In this document: one piece after another, positions 9,518 through 20,454 of the stretch
Layout: every line of letters begins with the position of its first letter
Position numbering within the stretch: the first letter of the stretch is position 1
Source of the DNA: Sphingomonas sp. 37zxx
GTDB taxonomy: Bacteria > Pseudomonadota > Alphaproteobacteria > Sphingomonadales > Sphingomonadaceae
Direction of reading: 5' to 3'
Assembly (NCBI RefSeq): GCF_000786205.1
Contig: NZ_JROH01000012.1
Coordinates: 1-64,000 of the forward strand
DNA length: 64,000 nt
Translations under genes and position numbers: made by a program
The notes under the pieces: generated by a model
What the model was told of the DNA's origin: nothing
Database searches by the model: none
Seen by the model: the letters and a program-made list of their open reading frames with translations, nothing else

Positions 9518-9805
9518 ATGGCAGCCCTAAGCTCTATGGCCTACCCGCTGATCGCCGCCGCCATCGCGCTAAACTGCTGGACGGTGCTGCGCTTCTGGCA
9601 GGACAAGCAGCGCGCAATCGCGGGCAAGCGCCGTATTCCTGAAAGCAAGTTGCTCGGCCTCGCACTGATCGGCGGCTCGCCTGGCGCACTGCTGGCGCGG
9701 CAATGGTTTCGGCACAAGACGCGCAAACAGCCCTTTTCCACCCAATTGCTGTTGATCGTGATGATCCAGGCCGGCGTGGCGATCGGCCTGCTCATGGCGC
9801 AATAA
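9518..9805 (+). CDS. DUF1294 small membrane protein
   Basis: A 95-residue protein of the DUF1294 type, function unknown. There are two hydrophobic segments (SSMAYPLIAAAIALNCWTVL and LLLIVMIQAGVAIGLLMA). Between them lies the family segment DKQRAI-KRRIPESKLL-LIGGSPGALLARQWFRHKT, which is why I assign it. It starts 12 bp after the M1 peptidase and is likely co-transcribed. It ends at a shared terminator facing clpX. Confidence 0.85.
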   Translation: MAALSSMAYPLIAAAIALNCWTVLRFWQDKQRAIAGKRRIPESKLLGLALIGGSPGALLARQWFRHKTRKQPFSTQLLLIVMIQAGVAIGLLMAQ

Positions 9806-9832
9806 AAAAGGCCCCGGTTCCCCGAGGCCCTT
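9805..9832. terminator. bidirectional terminator between DUF1294 gene and clpX
   Basis: An 8-bp stem (GGCCCCGG at 9810-9817 with CCGAGGCC at 9822-9829, one G-U) and a 4-nt loop, flanked by a run of A on the left and CTTT on the right. It is strong on the minus strand, where it ends clpX with a T run, and weaker on the plus strand. Confidence 0.75.
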
Positions 9833-9851
9833 TCCAATCGCTAACGCTAGG

Positions 9852-11120
<1,269 letters not shown>

Positions 11121-11264
11121 TCGATTTCATCCTTGGCGCCCCATCGGGCGCTTTAATCCGCCCGCCATCCTACACGGCGGGGTAATGGGGGCAACGCACA
11201 AATTGGGGGTGCCCCCGCCCCGCTGCAACACATGCCCCACCACATCGGGCCTGCGCCGCCGTTG

Positions 11265-11906
11265 TTACATCGTCGGCGTGGTGCCCGTCGACGGATCCTC
11301 GACCGGTCCGGGGCGCTTGTCATACACTTCGTCGACAAGGCCGAAGGTCTTGGCTTCTTCGGCTTCCAGGAACGTGTCGCGGTCCATCGCCTTCTCGATG
11401 TCCACCAGCGGCTTGCCGGTGTATTTGGCGTACAGTTCGTTCATCCGGCGGCGGATGCGAAGTATCTCGCGCGCCTGAATCTCAATGTCGCTCGCCATGC
11501 CCTGGGCACCGCCTGAAGGCTGATGCACCATGATGCGCGCGTTGGTGAGCGCGACGCGCATGCCCGGCTCGCCCGATGCCAGCAGGAAGCTGCCCATCGA
11601 CGCCGCCTGGCCCATGCAGACCGTGCCGACGCGCGGGCGGATATACTGCATCGTGTCATGGATCGCCATGCCAGCGGTCACGACGCCGCCCGGCGAATTA
11701 ATATACATCCAGATGTCTTTCTTCGGATTCTCCGACTCGAGAAAGAGCAACTGCGCGGTGATGAGCGAGGCCATGCCGTCCTCGACCCCGCCGGTGACGA
11801 ATACGATGCGTTCGCGCAGCAGGCGCGAGAAAATGTCGAAGCTGCGCTCGCCACGGCTCGACTGTTCGATGACGATGGGAACGAGTGCGCTCATAGGGTC
11901 GTGCAT
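11265..11906 (-). CDS. clpP: ATP-dependent Clp protease proteolytic subunit ClpP
   Basis: A 213-residue serine peptidase that forms the Clp proteolytic chamber. The start is placed at [15 protein letters not shown], which matches family N-termini; the frame is open 11 codons further upstream. The catalytic Ser is in [11 protein letters not shown], His in MVHQPSGG, and Asp in [12 protein letters not shown]. It lies between a glycosyltransferase gene and clpX, all on the minus strand. Confidence 0.96.
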   Translation of the reverse strand: MHDPMSALVPIVIEQSSRGERSFDIFSRLLRERIVFVTGGVEDGMASLITAQLLFLESENPKKDIWMYINSPGGVVTAGMAIHDTMQYIRPRVGTVCMGQAASMGSFLLASGEPGMRVALTNARIMVHQPSGGAQGMASDIEIQAREILRIRRRMNELYAKYTGKPLVDIEKAMDRDTFLEAEEAKTFGLVDEVYDKRPGPVEDPSTGTTPTM

Positions 11907-12006
11907 GGAAATCCCGCTCAGAAGTTGAAGCGCCAACATCGGCGCTCATGAAGTGCCGCGCAAGGGGGCGCGAAGGGGTTCAGCAATTGCAGTCGTTTGC
12001 CCCACC

Positions 12007-12945
12007 CTACTGGTCATAGCCTCGCGATGGTGCGGGGTACGCCAGATACGCCAGCCGTCGCACCTCGCGCCGCCCGCGCACCACCGTATCGAGGATCAAT
12101 CCTGCAAAAAGGTTGAGAAAGGCGAGAATCATCAGCCCGGTGGCAAGAATCGCAGTGGGAAAACGCGGCACCAGGCCGGTCGCCAGATACGTCGCCACCA
12201 GCGGCACCGACAGGACCAGCGCGATCAGCGCGATCCCCGCCGCGATCAGGCCAAAGAACAGCATCGGGCGCTCGATCCGGTACAAGGTCGCGATCGTCGT
12301 GGCGATACGCAGGCCATCGCCATAGGTATTCAGCTTCGATTCGGAGCCTTCGGGCCGAGCGAAATAGGGGGTTTCGATCTCGGCGACCGGCATTTTCAGT
12401 TCGAGCGCATGCACGCTGATTTCGGTTTCGATTTCGAACCCCGCCGACAGCGCCGGAAAGCTTTTGACGAAGCGGCGCGAAAAAACGCGATAGCCCGACA
12501 ATATGTCGCTGAAGCTGCGACCGAACAGCCGCGCCAGCATGCCGGTCAGCGCCTTGTTGCCGAACTGATGGCCACGGCGATAGGCTTCGGTCGCCTCATG
12601 CACCCGGCTGCCGACCACCATATCGAGTTGTTCATCGAGCAATCGCGCCACCAGTGCCGGGGCCGATGCCGCGTCATAGGTCGCGTCGCCATCGGCCATC
12701 ACATAAACATCGGCATCGACATCGGCGAACATCCGCCGCACCACCGCGCCCTTGCCCTGCACCCGCTCGGTACGAACGATCGCGCCTGCAAAAGCGGCAA
12801 CCTCGGCGGTGCGATCGCTGCTGTTGTTGTCATACACATAGACGCGCGCGTCGGGCAGCGCGGCGCGGAACGCCACCACCGTCTGCGCGATCGCGGCTTC
12901 CTCATTGTAGCAAGGCAGGATCACCGCGATGCGTGGTTCGGTCAC
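12007..12945 (-). CDS. family 2 glycosyltransferase with C-terminal membrane helices
   Basis: A 312-residue glycosyltransferase that probably moves a sugar onto a lipid carrier. The GT2 fold begins at IAVILPCYNEEAAI; the nucleotide/metal DxD-type motif is MADGDATYD. Two hydrophobic segments near the C-terminus (PMLFFGLIAAGIALIALVLS and FPTAILATGLMILAFLNLFAGLIL) should anchor it in the inner membrane, as in GtrB or dolichol-phosphate sugar synthase-like enzymes. I prefer the GTG at 12945, preceded by GGGGG. A further GTG at 12999 would add 18 residues encoded by palindromic repeat-like DNA. It sits unusually between tig and clpP. Confidence 0.85.
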   Translation of the reverse strand: MTEPRIAVILPCYNEEAAIAQTVVAFRAALPDARVYVYDNNSSDRTAEVAAFAGAIVRTERVQGKGAVVRRMFADVDADVYVMADGDATYDAASAPALVARLLDEQLDMVVGSRVHEATEAYRRGHQFGNKALTGMLARLFGRSFSDILSGYRVFSRRFVKSFPALSAGFEIETEISVHALELKMPVAEIETPYFARPEGSESKLNTYGDGLRIATTIATLYRIERPMLFFGLIAAGIALIALVLSVPLVATYLATGLVPRFPTAILATGLMILAFLNLFAGLILDTVVRGRREVRRLAYLAYPAPSRGYDQ

Positions 12946-13066
12946 ATTGCCCCCAAAGCTTCTCCCGGCGGCGGGGGAAGGATACCGTAGCTCGGACACG
13001 AAGCAGCCTGGCGCAGGTTAAAAGAAGGCGATGCGAGCTGACTTGCTCGCACCGCCCTCACCCATA

Positions 13067-14677
13067 TCACTCGGCGTCGGTCTTCTTTTTACGTGCCGGA
13101 GCCTTCTTCTTGGGGGCCTCGGCGGCCTCGTCCGAAGCTTCTGCCACAGGCTCAGCGGCCTTCTTGGCGGCTGCCTTCTTCTTGGGCGCAGGCGCTGCTT
13201 CGGCCTCGGCCTCGGCCTCGACTTCCGCCGACCCTTCAGCAGCTACTTCCTTTGCAGCCGCCTTCTTGGCCTTCGCCTTGGGCTTCGCAGGCGCTTCGTC
13301 ATGGTCATGGCCATGATCGCAATCGGGGCCATGCACATGCGGCACCGCGCCGTCTTCGCTCTCGATCGCAGCTTCCAGTTCCTCACGCGACACTTCGCGG
13401 TCGGTCACTTCGGCCTTGTCGAACAGGAAATCGACGACCTTGTCCTCATACAGCGGCGCGCGAAGCTGGGCAGCGGCCATCGGCTCCTGCTGAATATACT
13501 GCATGAAGCGCTCGCGGTCTTCCTGGCGATATTGCTGCGCGGCCTGTGCGACCAGGCGGTTCATCTCGGCCTGGGTGACTTCGATGCCATTGGCCTGACC
13601 GATCTCCGACAGGAGCAGCCCCAGCCGCACGCGGCGCTCGGCGATCTTGCGGTAATCGTCGCGCTCGGCTTCAAGCTCGGCCATCGCCGCCGCAGGATCT
13701 TCCTCATGGCCGGCTTCATGCTCGAGCTGCTGCCAGATCTGGTTGAACTCGGCTTCGACCATCGACGGCGGCACCGGGAAATCATGCCCCTCGGCAAGCT
13801 GATCGAGCAGCTTGCGCTTCATATGGGTGCGCGTGAGCTGGCCGGTTTCGTTCTCGAGCTGGCCCTTCATCAGGCCCTGCAACTGCTCAAGGCTCTCGAG
13901 CCCAAGCGACTTGGCGAAATCATCGTCGATCGCCATTTCGCCAGAAATCTGGACCTTCTTGATCTTCAGGTCAAAGGTCGCGGGCTTGCCCGCCAGCGTA
14001 TCGACGCCGTAATCCTCGGGGAAGGTCACCTCGATCTGCTTTTCGTCGCCGACCTTCACGCCGACGAGCTGATCCTCGAACCCTGGGATCAAGCGACCCG
14101 TGCCGATCTCGACTGACATGTCCTCGCCGGTGCCGCCGTCAAAGGCGACGCCATCGACCTTGCCCAGGAAATCCATCACGACCAGGTTGCCGGTGGCGGC
14201 TTCATGCCCCTCGGGCGCGTCGTCGAACTTCTTCTGCTGCGATGCCAGCTGGTTGATCTGCTCGGCGACCCGCTCCTCGGGCACCGGCACGATCAGCCGC
14301 TCGAGCTTGAGCCCCTCGATCGACGGCGCAGGCACGTCAGGGAGGACTTCCAGCTCGACCTTGACCGCTGCGTCCTTGCCCGGCGCATAATCGTCGAGCG
14401 ACACTGCCGGGGCCATGGCCGGGCGCAGCTTCTGCTCGGCGATCAGCTGCTGAATGCCTTCCTGGATCGAATTGTTCAGCGCGTCCTGCGCGATCGATTC
14501 GCCGTGCATCTTGCGCACCAGGTTCGCTGGCACCTTGCCGGGGCGAAAGCCGGGCATGCGGACCTGCGGGGCAACACGCTTCACCTCGGCATCGACCTTG
14601 CGATCGATATCCTTGGCGGTGATGGTGAGCGTGTAGGCGCGCTTGAGGCCCTCGTTCAACGTCTCGACAGTCTGCAT
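13067..14677 (-). CDS. tig: trigger factor, with extended His-rich and Ala/Lys-rich tail
   Basis: A 536-residue ribosome-associated chaperone and prolyl isomerase. The start at MQTVETLNEGLKRAYTL (14677) matches the family. The N-terminal ribosome-binding loop is GFRPGKVP. The central FKBP domain includes VVMDFLGKVDGVAFDGG, and the C-terminal chaperone arms follow. About 90 extra residues end the protein. A His/Asp cluster near residues 445-462 (HVHGPDCDHGHDHDE) is followed by an Ala/Lys/Glu-rich tail with repeated KKK. The body is normal and the tail is unusual; metal or nucleic-acid binding by it is inference. It leads the tig, clpP, clpX, lon block. Confidence 0.95.
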   Translation of the reverse strand: MQTVETLNEGLKRAYTLTITAKDIDRKVDAEVKRVAPQVRMPGFRPGKVPANLVRKMHGESIAQDALNNSIQEGIQQLIAEQKLRPAMAPAVSLDDYAPGKDAAVKVELEVLPDVPAPSIEGLKLERLIVPVPEERVAEQINQLASQQKKFDDAPEGHEAATGNLVVMDFLGKVDGVAFDGGTGEDMSVEIGTGRLIPGFEDQLVGVKVGDEKQIEVTFPEDYGVDTLAGKPATFDLKIKKVQISGEMAIDDDFAKSLGLESLEQLQGLMKGQLENETGQLTRTHMKRKLLDQLAEGHDFPVPPSMVEAEFNQIWQQLEHEAGHEEDPAAAMAELEAERDDYRKIAERRVRLGLLLSEIGQANGIEVTQAEMNRLVAQAAQQYRQEDRERFMQYIQQEPMAAAQLRAPLYEDKVVDFLFDKAEVTDREVSREELEAAIESEDGAVPHVHGPDCDHGHDHDEAPAKPKAKAKKAAAKEVAAEGSAEVEAEAEAEAAPAPKKKAAAKKAAEPVAEASDEAAEAPKKKAPARKKKTDAE

Positions 14678-14723
14678 GTGCGGGGTCGCGCTTTCGTTTC
14701 TCGTGAATCCATATGTGGCTGCA

Positions 14724-14742
14724 TCGCCCCTGCATGGGGCGA
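14724..14742 (-). other. GC-rich hairpin between tRNA-Leu and tig
   Basis: TCGCCCC and GGGGCGA flank a 5-nt loop, only 3 bp after the tRNA-Leu CCA end and 47 bp before the tig start. It lacks a T run. It may help release or process the tRNA 3' end while letting transcription continue into tig. Confidence 0.4.
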
Positions 14743-14745
14743 GAC

Positions 14746-14830
14746 TGGTGCGGGCGAAGGGACTCGAACCCCCACATCTTGCGATACTTGGACCTAAACC
14801 AAGCGCGTCTACCAGTTCCGCCACGCCCGC
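14746..14830 (-). tRNA. tRNA-Leu (TAG anticodon)
   Basis: An 85-nt class II tRNA on the minus strand: acceptor GCGGGCG paired with CGCCCGC, encoded CCA, anticodon stem CTTGG/CCAAG with loop TTTAGGT giving TAG, a variable arm with a short stem (TATCGCAAGATGT), and T arm GGTTCGAGTCC. It reads CUA/CUG-type leucine codons. It lies immediately upstream of tig on the same strand. Confidence 0.92.
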
Positions 14831-14941
14831 CTGAGAGGACACCGCCGATCAGCCGGCGTCTATAGCAGCCGTGTGAGACAGGGCAAGACACAAGGCAACC
14901 GCAATCGACGCCGATCGTTGAGCAGGTGAAGGAGAATGTCG

Positions 14942-15166
14942 ATGCCCGTAGAACCCCCGATGCCCGAACAACCAATGCCCAACGAACCCGGCCAGCCCAC
15001 CGCGCCCCCTCCCGAGGCCCCGCCGCACCCAGGCGAACAGCCAAGCACGCCCGGCATCCCCGACAGCCCGCCGCCCGAGTTCAACCCGCCAGGGCCGGAT
15101 ATCGATGTGCCTTCACCGCGGCCAGGCGGCGATCCGGGTGTTGCGCCGGGTCAGCCGGTAATGTGA
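14942..15166 (+). CDS. small proline-rich hypothetical protein
   Basis: A 74-residue protein of about one-third proline (MPVEPPMPEQPMPNEP at the start; PSPRPGGDPGVAPGQPVM at the end), acidic, with no signal peptide or membrane segment. An AAGGAG ribosome site ends 7 nt before ATG 14942; an in-frame ATG at 14936 is too close to that site. I do not recognise a family. The composition suggests a disordered linker-like polypeptide. It stands alone, divergent from tRNA-Leu/tig and convergent with gatB. The strong ribosome site is the main reason to call it a gene. Confidence 0.5.
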   Translation: MPVEPPMPEQPMPNEPGQPTAPPPEAPPHPGEQPSTPGIPDSPPPEFNPPGPDIDVPSPRPGGDPGVAPGQPVM

Positions 15167-15295
15167 TTCTCCCCAGCAGGGGATGCCATAAGCGATCGCG
15201 GCCGCAGGCCGTGCTGACGGTATCGCCCGCCCGCGCAGGCCGATTGGGCGTCGGCGTTGGCGTTCAGGATGCCAATGCGCAGAAACTTCAATCGC

Positions 15296-15325
15296 CGTCA
15301 TGCCGGGCTTGACCCGGCATTCATG
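15296..15325. repeat. dispersed palindromic repeat, CGTCATGCCGGGCTTGACCC type
   Basis: An imperfect palindrome (ATGCCGGG-CTTGA-CCCGGCAT) in the 230-bp gap between the proline-rich gene and gatB. It looks like the short dispersed repeats common in alphaproteobacterial intergenic DNA. The rest of this gap shows nothing I can assign. Confidence 0.55.
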
Positions 15326-15396
15326 CGAGCCGCCAGCGGCAGATACCTCGCCGGCACTAATCTGCGCCTGCACGCCAGACCCAGGGCGAATGCCCC

Positions 15397-16875
15397 CTAC
15401 CCGAGCGCCTTTTTAAGCAACTCATTCACCACGCCGGGGTTCGCCTTACCCGCCATCGCCTTCATCGTCTGCCCGACGAAGAAGCCGAACAGCTTGTCCT
15501 TGCCGCCGCGATAATCGGCGACCTTGTCGGGATTGGCGGCGATCACCTTGGCGATCTCGGCCTCGATCGCGCCGGTATCGCTGGTCTGCTTCAGCCCGCG
15601 CTCCTCGACGATCACGCCCGCAGCCTGCCCGGTTTCGAGCATGATCTCGAACACCTGCTTGCCCAGCGTGTTCGAGATCGTCCCGCCGGCGATCAGCGCC
15701 AACAGCTCGGCCCCTTGAGCGGGGCTGACCGGGCTATCGGCGATGTCGCGGCCAAGCCGGTTCAGCGCGCCGAACAGGTCCGAAATCAGCCAATTCGCCG
15801 CCGCCTTGGCCGTCACCTTCGATCCGCATTCGGCCAGCAACACTTCGAACCAGCGGGTGGTTTCGACCTCGGCCGTCAGCACCGCGGCATTATAGGCCGA
15901 CAGCCCCAATTCGGTTTCATAGCGCCGGCGCTTAGGATCGGGCAGCTCAGGCAAGCTCGCCCGGCATTCTGCCAGGAAGGCATCGTCGAGCACCAGCGGC
16001 AACAAATCGGGATCGGGGAAGTAGCGATAGTCGTGCGCGTCTTCCTTCGACCGCATCGAGCGCGTCTCGCCGCGATCGGGGTCGTAGAGCCGCGTTTCCT
16101 GCACGATCTTGCCGCCGGCTTCGAGCACATCGACCTGGCGGCGCGCCTCATGCTCGATCACCGCCATCACGAATCGCACCGAATTGACGTTCTTGGTTTC
16201 GGTCCGCGTGCCGAATTCCTCGCCGGGCTTACGCACGCTGACATTGACGTCGGCGCGCATCGAGCCTTCCTCCATATTGCCGTCGCACGAACCGACATAG
16301 CGCAGGATCGAACGCAGCTTGCGGACATAGGCCCCCGCTTCGGCGGGCGAGCGCATGTCGGGCTTCGACACGATTTCCATCAGCGCAACGCCCGACCGAT
16401 TGAGATCGACATAGCTGCGCGTCGGGTGCTGATCGTGCATCAGCTTGCCCGCGTCCTGCTCGACATGGATGCGCTCGACGCCGATCGCCTTGACCGGCGA
16501 ATCGGGGTCTTTCTCGTCGAGCTGGACGGTGATCGTCCCCTCACCCACCAACGGATGATAAAGCTGGCTGATCTGATAGCCCTGCGGCAGATCGGCATAG
16601 AAATAATTCTTGCGGTCGAAGCGCGACCATTTGTTGATCGCCGCGTCGATCGCCATGCCGGTACGCACCGCCTGGGCGATGCACTCGCGGTTGAGCGTCG
16701 GCAACATCCCCGGCATCGCCGCATCGACCAGGCTGACCTGGCTGTTCGGCTCAGACCCGAAAGCGGTCGACGCGCCCGAAAAGAGCTTGGCGTTCGAGGT
16801 GACCTGCGCGTGAACTTCGAGGCCGATCACGACCTCCCAGTCGCCAGTGGCGCCCTGAATACGATAGCTGCTCAT
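15397..16875 (-). CDS. gatB: Asp/Glu-tRNA amidotransferase subunit B
   Basis: A 492-residue subunit of the GatCAB complex, which converts Glu-tRNA(Gln) and/or Asp-tRNA(Asn) to the amidated forms. The start at [20 protein letters not shown] is 1 bp after the gatA stop. [19 protein letters not shown] and the [21 protein letters not shown] segment are GatB signatures. The C-terminal Yqey-like tail ([34 protein letters not shown]) binds tRNA. It is the third gene of the gatC-gatA-gatB operon. Confidence 0.96.
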   Translation of the reverse strand: MSSYRIQGATGDWEVVIGLEVHAQVTSNAKLFSGASTAFGSEPNSQVSLVDAAMPGMLPTLNRECIAQAVRTGMAIDAAINKWSRFDRKNYFYADLPQGYQISQLYHPLVGEGTITVQLDEKDPDSPVKAIGVERIHVEQDAGKLMHDQHPTRSYVDLNRSGVALMEIVSKPDMRSPAEAGAYVRKLRSILRYVGSCDGNMEEGSMRADVNVSVRKPGEEFGTRTETKNVNSVRFVMAVIEHEARRQVDVLEAGGKIVQETRLYDPDRGETRSMRSKEDAHDYRYFPDPDLLPLVLDDAFLAECRASLPELPDPKRRRYETELGLSAYNAAVLTAEVETTRWFEVLLAECGSKVTAKAAANWLISDLFGALNRLGRDIADSPVSPAQGAELLALIAGGTISNTLGKQVFEIMLETGQAAGVIVEERGLKQTSDTGAIEAEIAKVIAANPDKVADYRGGKDKLFGFFVGQTMKAMAGKANPGVVNELLKKALG

Positions 16876-16876
16876 C

Positions 16877-18361
16877 TTACCACCATGCCTCGGCGCGAGC
16901 GGTGAAGCCGGCGCGTTCTTCCAATGCCAGGCCGGCATTCAGCACGCCCTGCTCGTCGAGCGGGCGGCCGATCACTTGCAGCCCCAGCGGCAGGCCGCCG
17001 GCGTCCAGCCCGCCGGGTACCGACATCGCGGGCAGCCCCGCCAGTGACGACGGCACCGTGAACACGTCGTTCAAGTACATCGCCAGCGGATCGGCCATCT
17101 TCTCACCCAGCGCGAACGCCGCCGACGGCGCGGTCGGGGTCAGCAGCAAATCGCAATGGCCCCAAGCCTCGGCGAAATCGCGCGCGATCAATGTGCGGAC
17201 CTTCTGCGCCTGGGTGTAATAGGCATCGTAAAAGCCAGCCGACAGCACATAGGTGCCGATCATGATCCGGCGCTTCACCTCGGGACCAAAGCCCGCCGAA
17301 CGGGTCGCGGCGTACATGTCCTGGAGGTTCGCGCCTTCGGGCAGCTCGCGCTGGCCATAGCGGACGCCGTCATAGCGCGCGAGGTTCGACGAAGCTTCGG
17401 CCGGGGCGATGATGTAATAGGCTGGCAGCGCGTAGCGGGTGTGCGGCAGCGACACCTCGACGATCTCGGCCCCCGCATCACGCAGCCAGTCGATCCCCTG
17501 CTGCCACAATGCCTCGATCTCGGCGGGCATGCCATCGACTCGATATTCCTTGGGGATGCCGACTCGCTTGCCCTTCAGGTCGCTCGACAAACCAGCTTCC
17601 CACTGCGGTACTGCCAGATCGAGCGAAGTCGAATCCTTGGGGTCGAACCCGCTCATCGCCTCGAGCATGATCGCGCAGTCACGCACGTCGCGCGCCATCG
17701 GCCCCGCCTGGTCGAGCGACGAGGCGAAGGCGACCACGCCCCAGCGCGAGCAGCGGCCATACGTCGGCTTGATGCCCGAGATGCCGACAAACGCCGCAGG
17801 CTGGCGGATCGAGCCGCCGGTGTCGGTGCCGGTCGCCGCGGGGCACAGCCGCGCCGCGATTGCCGAGGCGCTGCCGCCCGACGATCCGCCAGGCGCCATT
17901 GCGGCGTTGCCGCCGTCGCTCCGCCGCCACGGGCTGATGACGTTACCGAAATAGCTCGTCTCGTTCGACGAACCCATTGCGAACTGGTCGAGGTTGAGCT
18001 TGCCGAGCATCCCTGCCCCGGCTTCCCATAATTTCCCCGACACCGTCGATTCATAGGGCGGCACGAAGCCTTCGAGGATGTGGCTGGCGGCGGTGGTCTG
18101 CACGCCCTTGGTGCAGAACAAATCCTTCATGCCGATCGGCACGCCCGCCAGCGGCTTGGCCGCGTCGCCTGCCGCGCACGCGGCATCGGCGGCGTCGGCG
18201 GCGGCTAGCGCATGATCGGGGGTGTCGACGATGAAGGCGTTGAGCGCCTTCGCGCCGGCAACCGCCGCGTTGAAGCCTTCGGCCACTTCGCGCGCCGAGA
18301 AATCGCCTGCGCGAAAGCCGTCACGGATACCGGCGACGGTGAGGTCGGTAAGCTTGGTCAT
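16877..18361 (-). CDS. gatA: Asp/Glu-tRNA amidotransferase subunit A
   Basis: A 494-residue glutaminase subunit of GatCAB that liberates ammonia for the amidation step. It is an amidase-signature enzyme: catalytic Lys in [11 protein letters not shown] and the Ser-cisSer pair in [13 protein letters not shown]. Length and order are typical. It overlaps gatC by 4 nt and ends 1 bp before gatB, so the three are tightly coupled. Confidence 0.96.
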   Translation of the reverse strand: MTKLTDLTVAGIRDGFRAGDFSAREVAEGFNAAVAGAKALNAFIVDTPDHALAAADAADAACAAGDAAKPLAGVPIGMKDLFCTKGVQTTAASHILEGFVPPYESTVSGKLWEAGAGMLGKLNLDQFAMGSSNETSYFGNVISPWRRSDGGNAAMAPGGSSGGSASAIAARLCPAATGTDTGGSIRQPAAFVGISGIKPTYGRCSRWGVVAFASSLDQAGPMARDVRDCAIMLEAMSGFDPKDSTSLDLAVPQWEAGLSSDLKGKRVGIPKEYRVDGMPAEIEALWQQGIDWLRDAGAEIVEVSLPHTRYALPAYYIIAPAEASSNLARYDGVRYGQRELPEGANLQDMYAATRSAGFGPEVKRRIMIGTYVLSAGFYDAYYTQAQKVRTLIARDFAEAWGHCDLLLTPTAPSAAFALGEKMADPLAMYLNDVFTVPSSLAGLPAMSVPGGLDAGGLPLGLQVIGRPLDEQGVLNAGLALEERAGFTARAEAWW

Positions 18362-18645
18362 TCGATCACCTTGGGCACCGCGAAAAAGCCATGTTCGGCC
18401 TGCGGCGCGTTGGCCAGCACCAGGTCGCGCTGGTCGGGCTCGGTCACCACGTCTTCGCGCAAACGAAGCGTGTTGGGGATGACGGCGGTCATCGGCTCGA
18501 TGCCGGTGCAGTCGACCTCGCCCAATTGCTCGATCCAGCCAAGGATGTTGTTGAGTTCGGGCGCCATTGCCTGCGCCTCGTCATCGGTGATCGCGATCCT
18601 GGCGAGGCTCGCGATGCGTTTCACGGTTGCGGTGTCTACGGACAT
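18358..18645 (-). CDS. gatC: Asp/Glu-tRNA amidotransferase subunit C
   Basis: A 95-residue scaffold subunit that stabilises the GatA-GatB pair. It begins [19 protein letters not shown] and contains [15 protein letters not shown] and the typical LREDVV segment. Its stop overlaps the gatA start by 4 nt. It is first in the gatCAB operon and divergent from the DUF3089 gene. Confidence 0.95.
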   Translation of the reverse strand: MSVDTATVKRIASLARIAITDDEAQAMAPELNNILGWIEQLGEVDCTGIEPMTAVIPNTLRLREDVVTEPDQRDLVLANAPQAEHGFFAVPKVIE

Positions 18646-18786
18646 TTGTCGCGGCTAGCATCGTGCCTTGCCCGCTTCAAGCGTCCGACTGGCGAACCAG
18701 CGGTTGCACCTTGCACGCAGGTGACGCACGAGAAGGCCCAAAGCTGGGAGCGGTGATGCCGCATCGCGAAGGGAAAGGCCGAAATC

Positions 18787-19890
18787 GTGGAGCGTAAGTT
18801 TCTGTATCTGGTGGTCGTGCTGATCGTCCTGGTGATCGCCGCCGGCATAGCTTATCAAATTGATGCTATTGGGTTGATGCGAAAAACGATGGTGCCGAAA
18901 GTGCCATTCGTCGCCCAGCCAGCCGCCGCGCCCAATGCCTATGCACAGCCGGCCATGTGGATCGCCCGCCCCGACCGCGCCGAAAATCCGGCGATGTGGG
19001 TGCCTGAAGGGTTCGCACCCGGCAAAAACCCGCCCGCCGCCGTGTTTTTCATCCATCCGACATCCTATCTCGACACCGGCCAGTGGAACGCCCCGCTCGA
19101 CAATGCCGTTGCCAATGCCCGCGCGGCGACGTTCCTGCGCGGCCAGGCGAGTGCCTTCAATGAAGTCGGCGCGATCTGGGCACCGCGCTATCGGCAGGCG
19201 ACGTTCGGCGCGTTCCTGACCAGCGAGCAAAGCGCACGCCAGGCGCTGGCACTTGCCTATGGCGATGTGCTGGCGGCGTTCGATCGGTTCGTCCTCGAAG
19301 TCGGGCCGGAGCGCCCGATCATCCTGGCGGGCCACAGCCAGGGCGCGCTGCACCTAACCAATTTGCTCAAGGACCGGATCGCAGGCCAACCGATCGCACG
19401 GCGAATCGTCGCTGCCTATGTCGTCGGCTGGCCGGTATCGAAGCCTGCCGACCTGCCCGCCTTGGGCCTGCCCGAATGCCGCACCGCCGATCAGACCGGC
19501 TGCATCCTGTCGTGGCAGACCTTTGCCGAACCCGCCGATCCGGCGCTGCTGTTCGACACCTTCGATCAGACGACTGGCTTCAACGGCCAGCCGCGTGCCG
19601 GGACGCCGGTGGTGTGCACCAATCCGATCACCGGCAATGCCGGCGATTCGGCCCCGGCCTCGGCCAATCTTGGCACGCTGTTGCCGTCCGAGGATCTTAC
19701 CCAGGCGACACTGGCGGCGGGACAAGTCCCCGCGCGATGCGACGGACGCGGCATCCTGTTGATCGGCGCGCCGCCCGAAATGGGCAATTTCGTGCTGCCG
19801 GGGAACAATTATCACGTGTTCGACTACAGCCTGTTCTGGGCCAATGTCCGCCGGGATGCGGCACAGCGCATGGCGGCATTCGCGCAATGA
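18787..19890 (+). CDS. DUF3089 alpha/beta-hydrolase-like protein, membrane-anchored
   Basis: A 367-residue protein starting from GTG with an N-terminal membrane anchor ([19 protein letters not shown]). The body matches the DUF3089 type: [11 protein letters not shown], then a serine-hydrolase elbow GHSQGALHL near residue 182. The C-terminal half contains [10 protein letters not shown] and [13 protein letters not shown]. The substrate is unknown; a lipase or esterase-like role in the periplasm is inferred from the fold. Its stop overlaps the ruvX start (ATGA), so the two are translationally coupled. Confidence 0.82.
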   Translation: MERKFLYLVVVLIVLVIAAGIAYQIDAIGLMRKTMVPKVPFVAQPAAAPNAYAQPAMWIARPDRAENPAMWVPEGFAPGKNPPAAVFFIHPTSYLDTGQWNAPLDNAVANARAATFLRGQASAFNEVGAIWAPRYRQATFGAFLTSEQSARQALALAYGDVLAAFDRFVLEVGPERPIILAGHSQGALHLTNLLKDRIAGQPIARRIVAAYVVGWPVSKPADLPALGLPECRTADQTGCILSWQTFAEPADPALLFDTFDQTTGFNGQPRAGTPVVCTNPITGNAGDSAPASANLGTLLPSEDLTQATLAAGQVPARCDGRGILLIGAPPEMGNFVLPGNNYHVFDYSLFWANVRRDAAQRMAAFAQ

Positions 19891-20348
19891 TCACCACCGA
19901 CAAGGGCGCGTTTGCGGCGGTCTTGCCCGATGGCGGACGCTTGATCGGGCTGGACGTGGGCACCAAGACGATCGGCACCGCCTTTTGCGACGCGGGCTGG
20001 AGCTTTGCCAGTCCGGCGACGCTGATCCGCCGCACCAAGTTTCAAAAGGACAAGGCCGAAATCATCGCCATGATCGCCAAACAGGCGGTGCGCGGGATCG
20101 TCATCGGCCTGCCGCTCAACCTGGACGGCAGCGATTCGCCGCGCACCCAATCGACTCGCGCCTTTGCCCGCAATGTCGATGATCTGGCGTTGCCGGTGTT
20201 GCTGTGGGACGAACGCTGGTCGACCGTGGCGGTGGAGCGAACGCTGATCGAGCAGGACGCAAGCCGCGCCAAGCGCGCCGAACGGATCGACAATATGGCC
20301 GCCGCCTGGATCCTTCAGGGCGCGATCGATGCGCTGGCGCATGGATGA
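19887..20348 (+). CDS. ruvX: Holliday junction resolvase-like YqgF/RuvX protein
   Basis: A 153-residue RNase H-like nuclease implicated in 16S rRNA 5' processing and Holliday-junction resolution. The start is the ATG that overlaps the upstream stop. The motifs are [15 protein letters not shown] with the first catalytic Asp, [26 protein letters not shown] with the conserved Glu/Asp, and the C-terminal [16 protein letters not shown] with its Asp. Confidence 0.92.
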   Translation: MITTDKGAFAAVLPDGGRLIGLDVGTKTIGTAFCDAGWSFASPATLIRRTKFQKDKAEIIAMIAKQAVRGIVIGLPLNLDGSDSPRTQSTRAFARNVDDLALPVLLWDERWSTVAVERTLIEQDASRAKRAERIDNMAAAWILQGAIDALAHG

Positions 20349-20454
20349 CGGCGGGTAATCAACGCCTTAGATCGCCGCCCCTTCGGCATGGTCCCAAAGC
20401 GCGTATCGGCATAAGCTTGCGCCCAGGGCGGGGGCGTTCTACCCGCCAGTCTTA

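Noticed and set aside
11160..11260. GGGGGCA/TGCCCCC inverted repeat between clpP and clpX as a terminator
   Set aside because: The loop is long and no T run follows on the minus strand, so termination is not supported.
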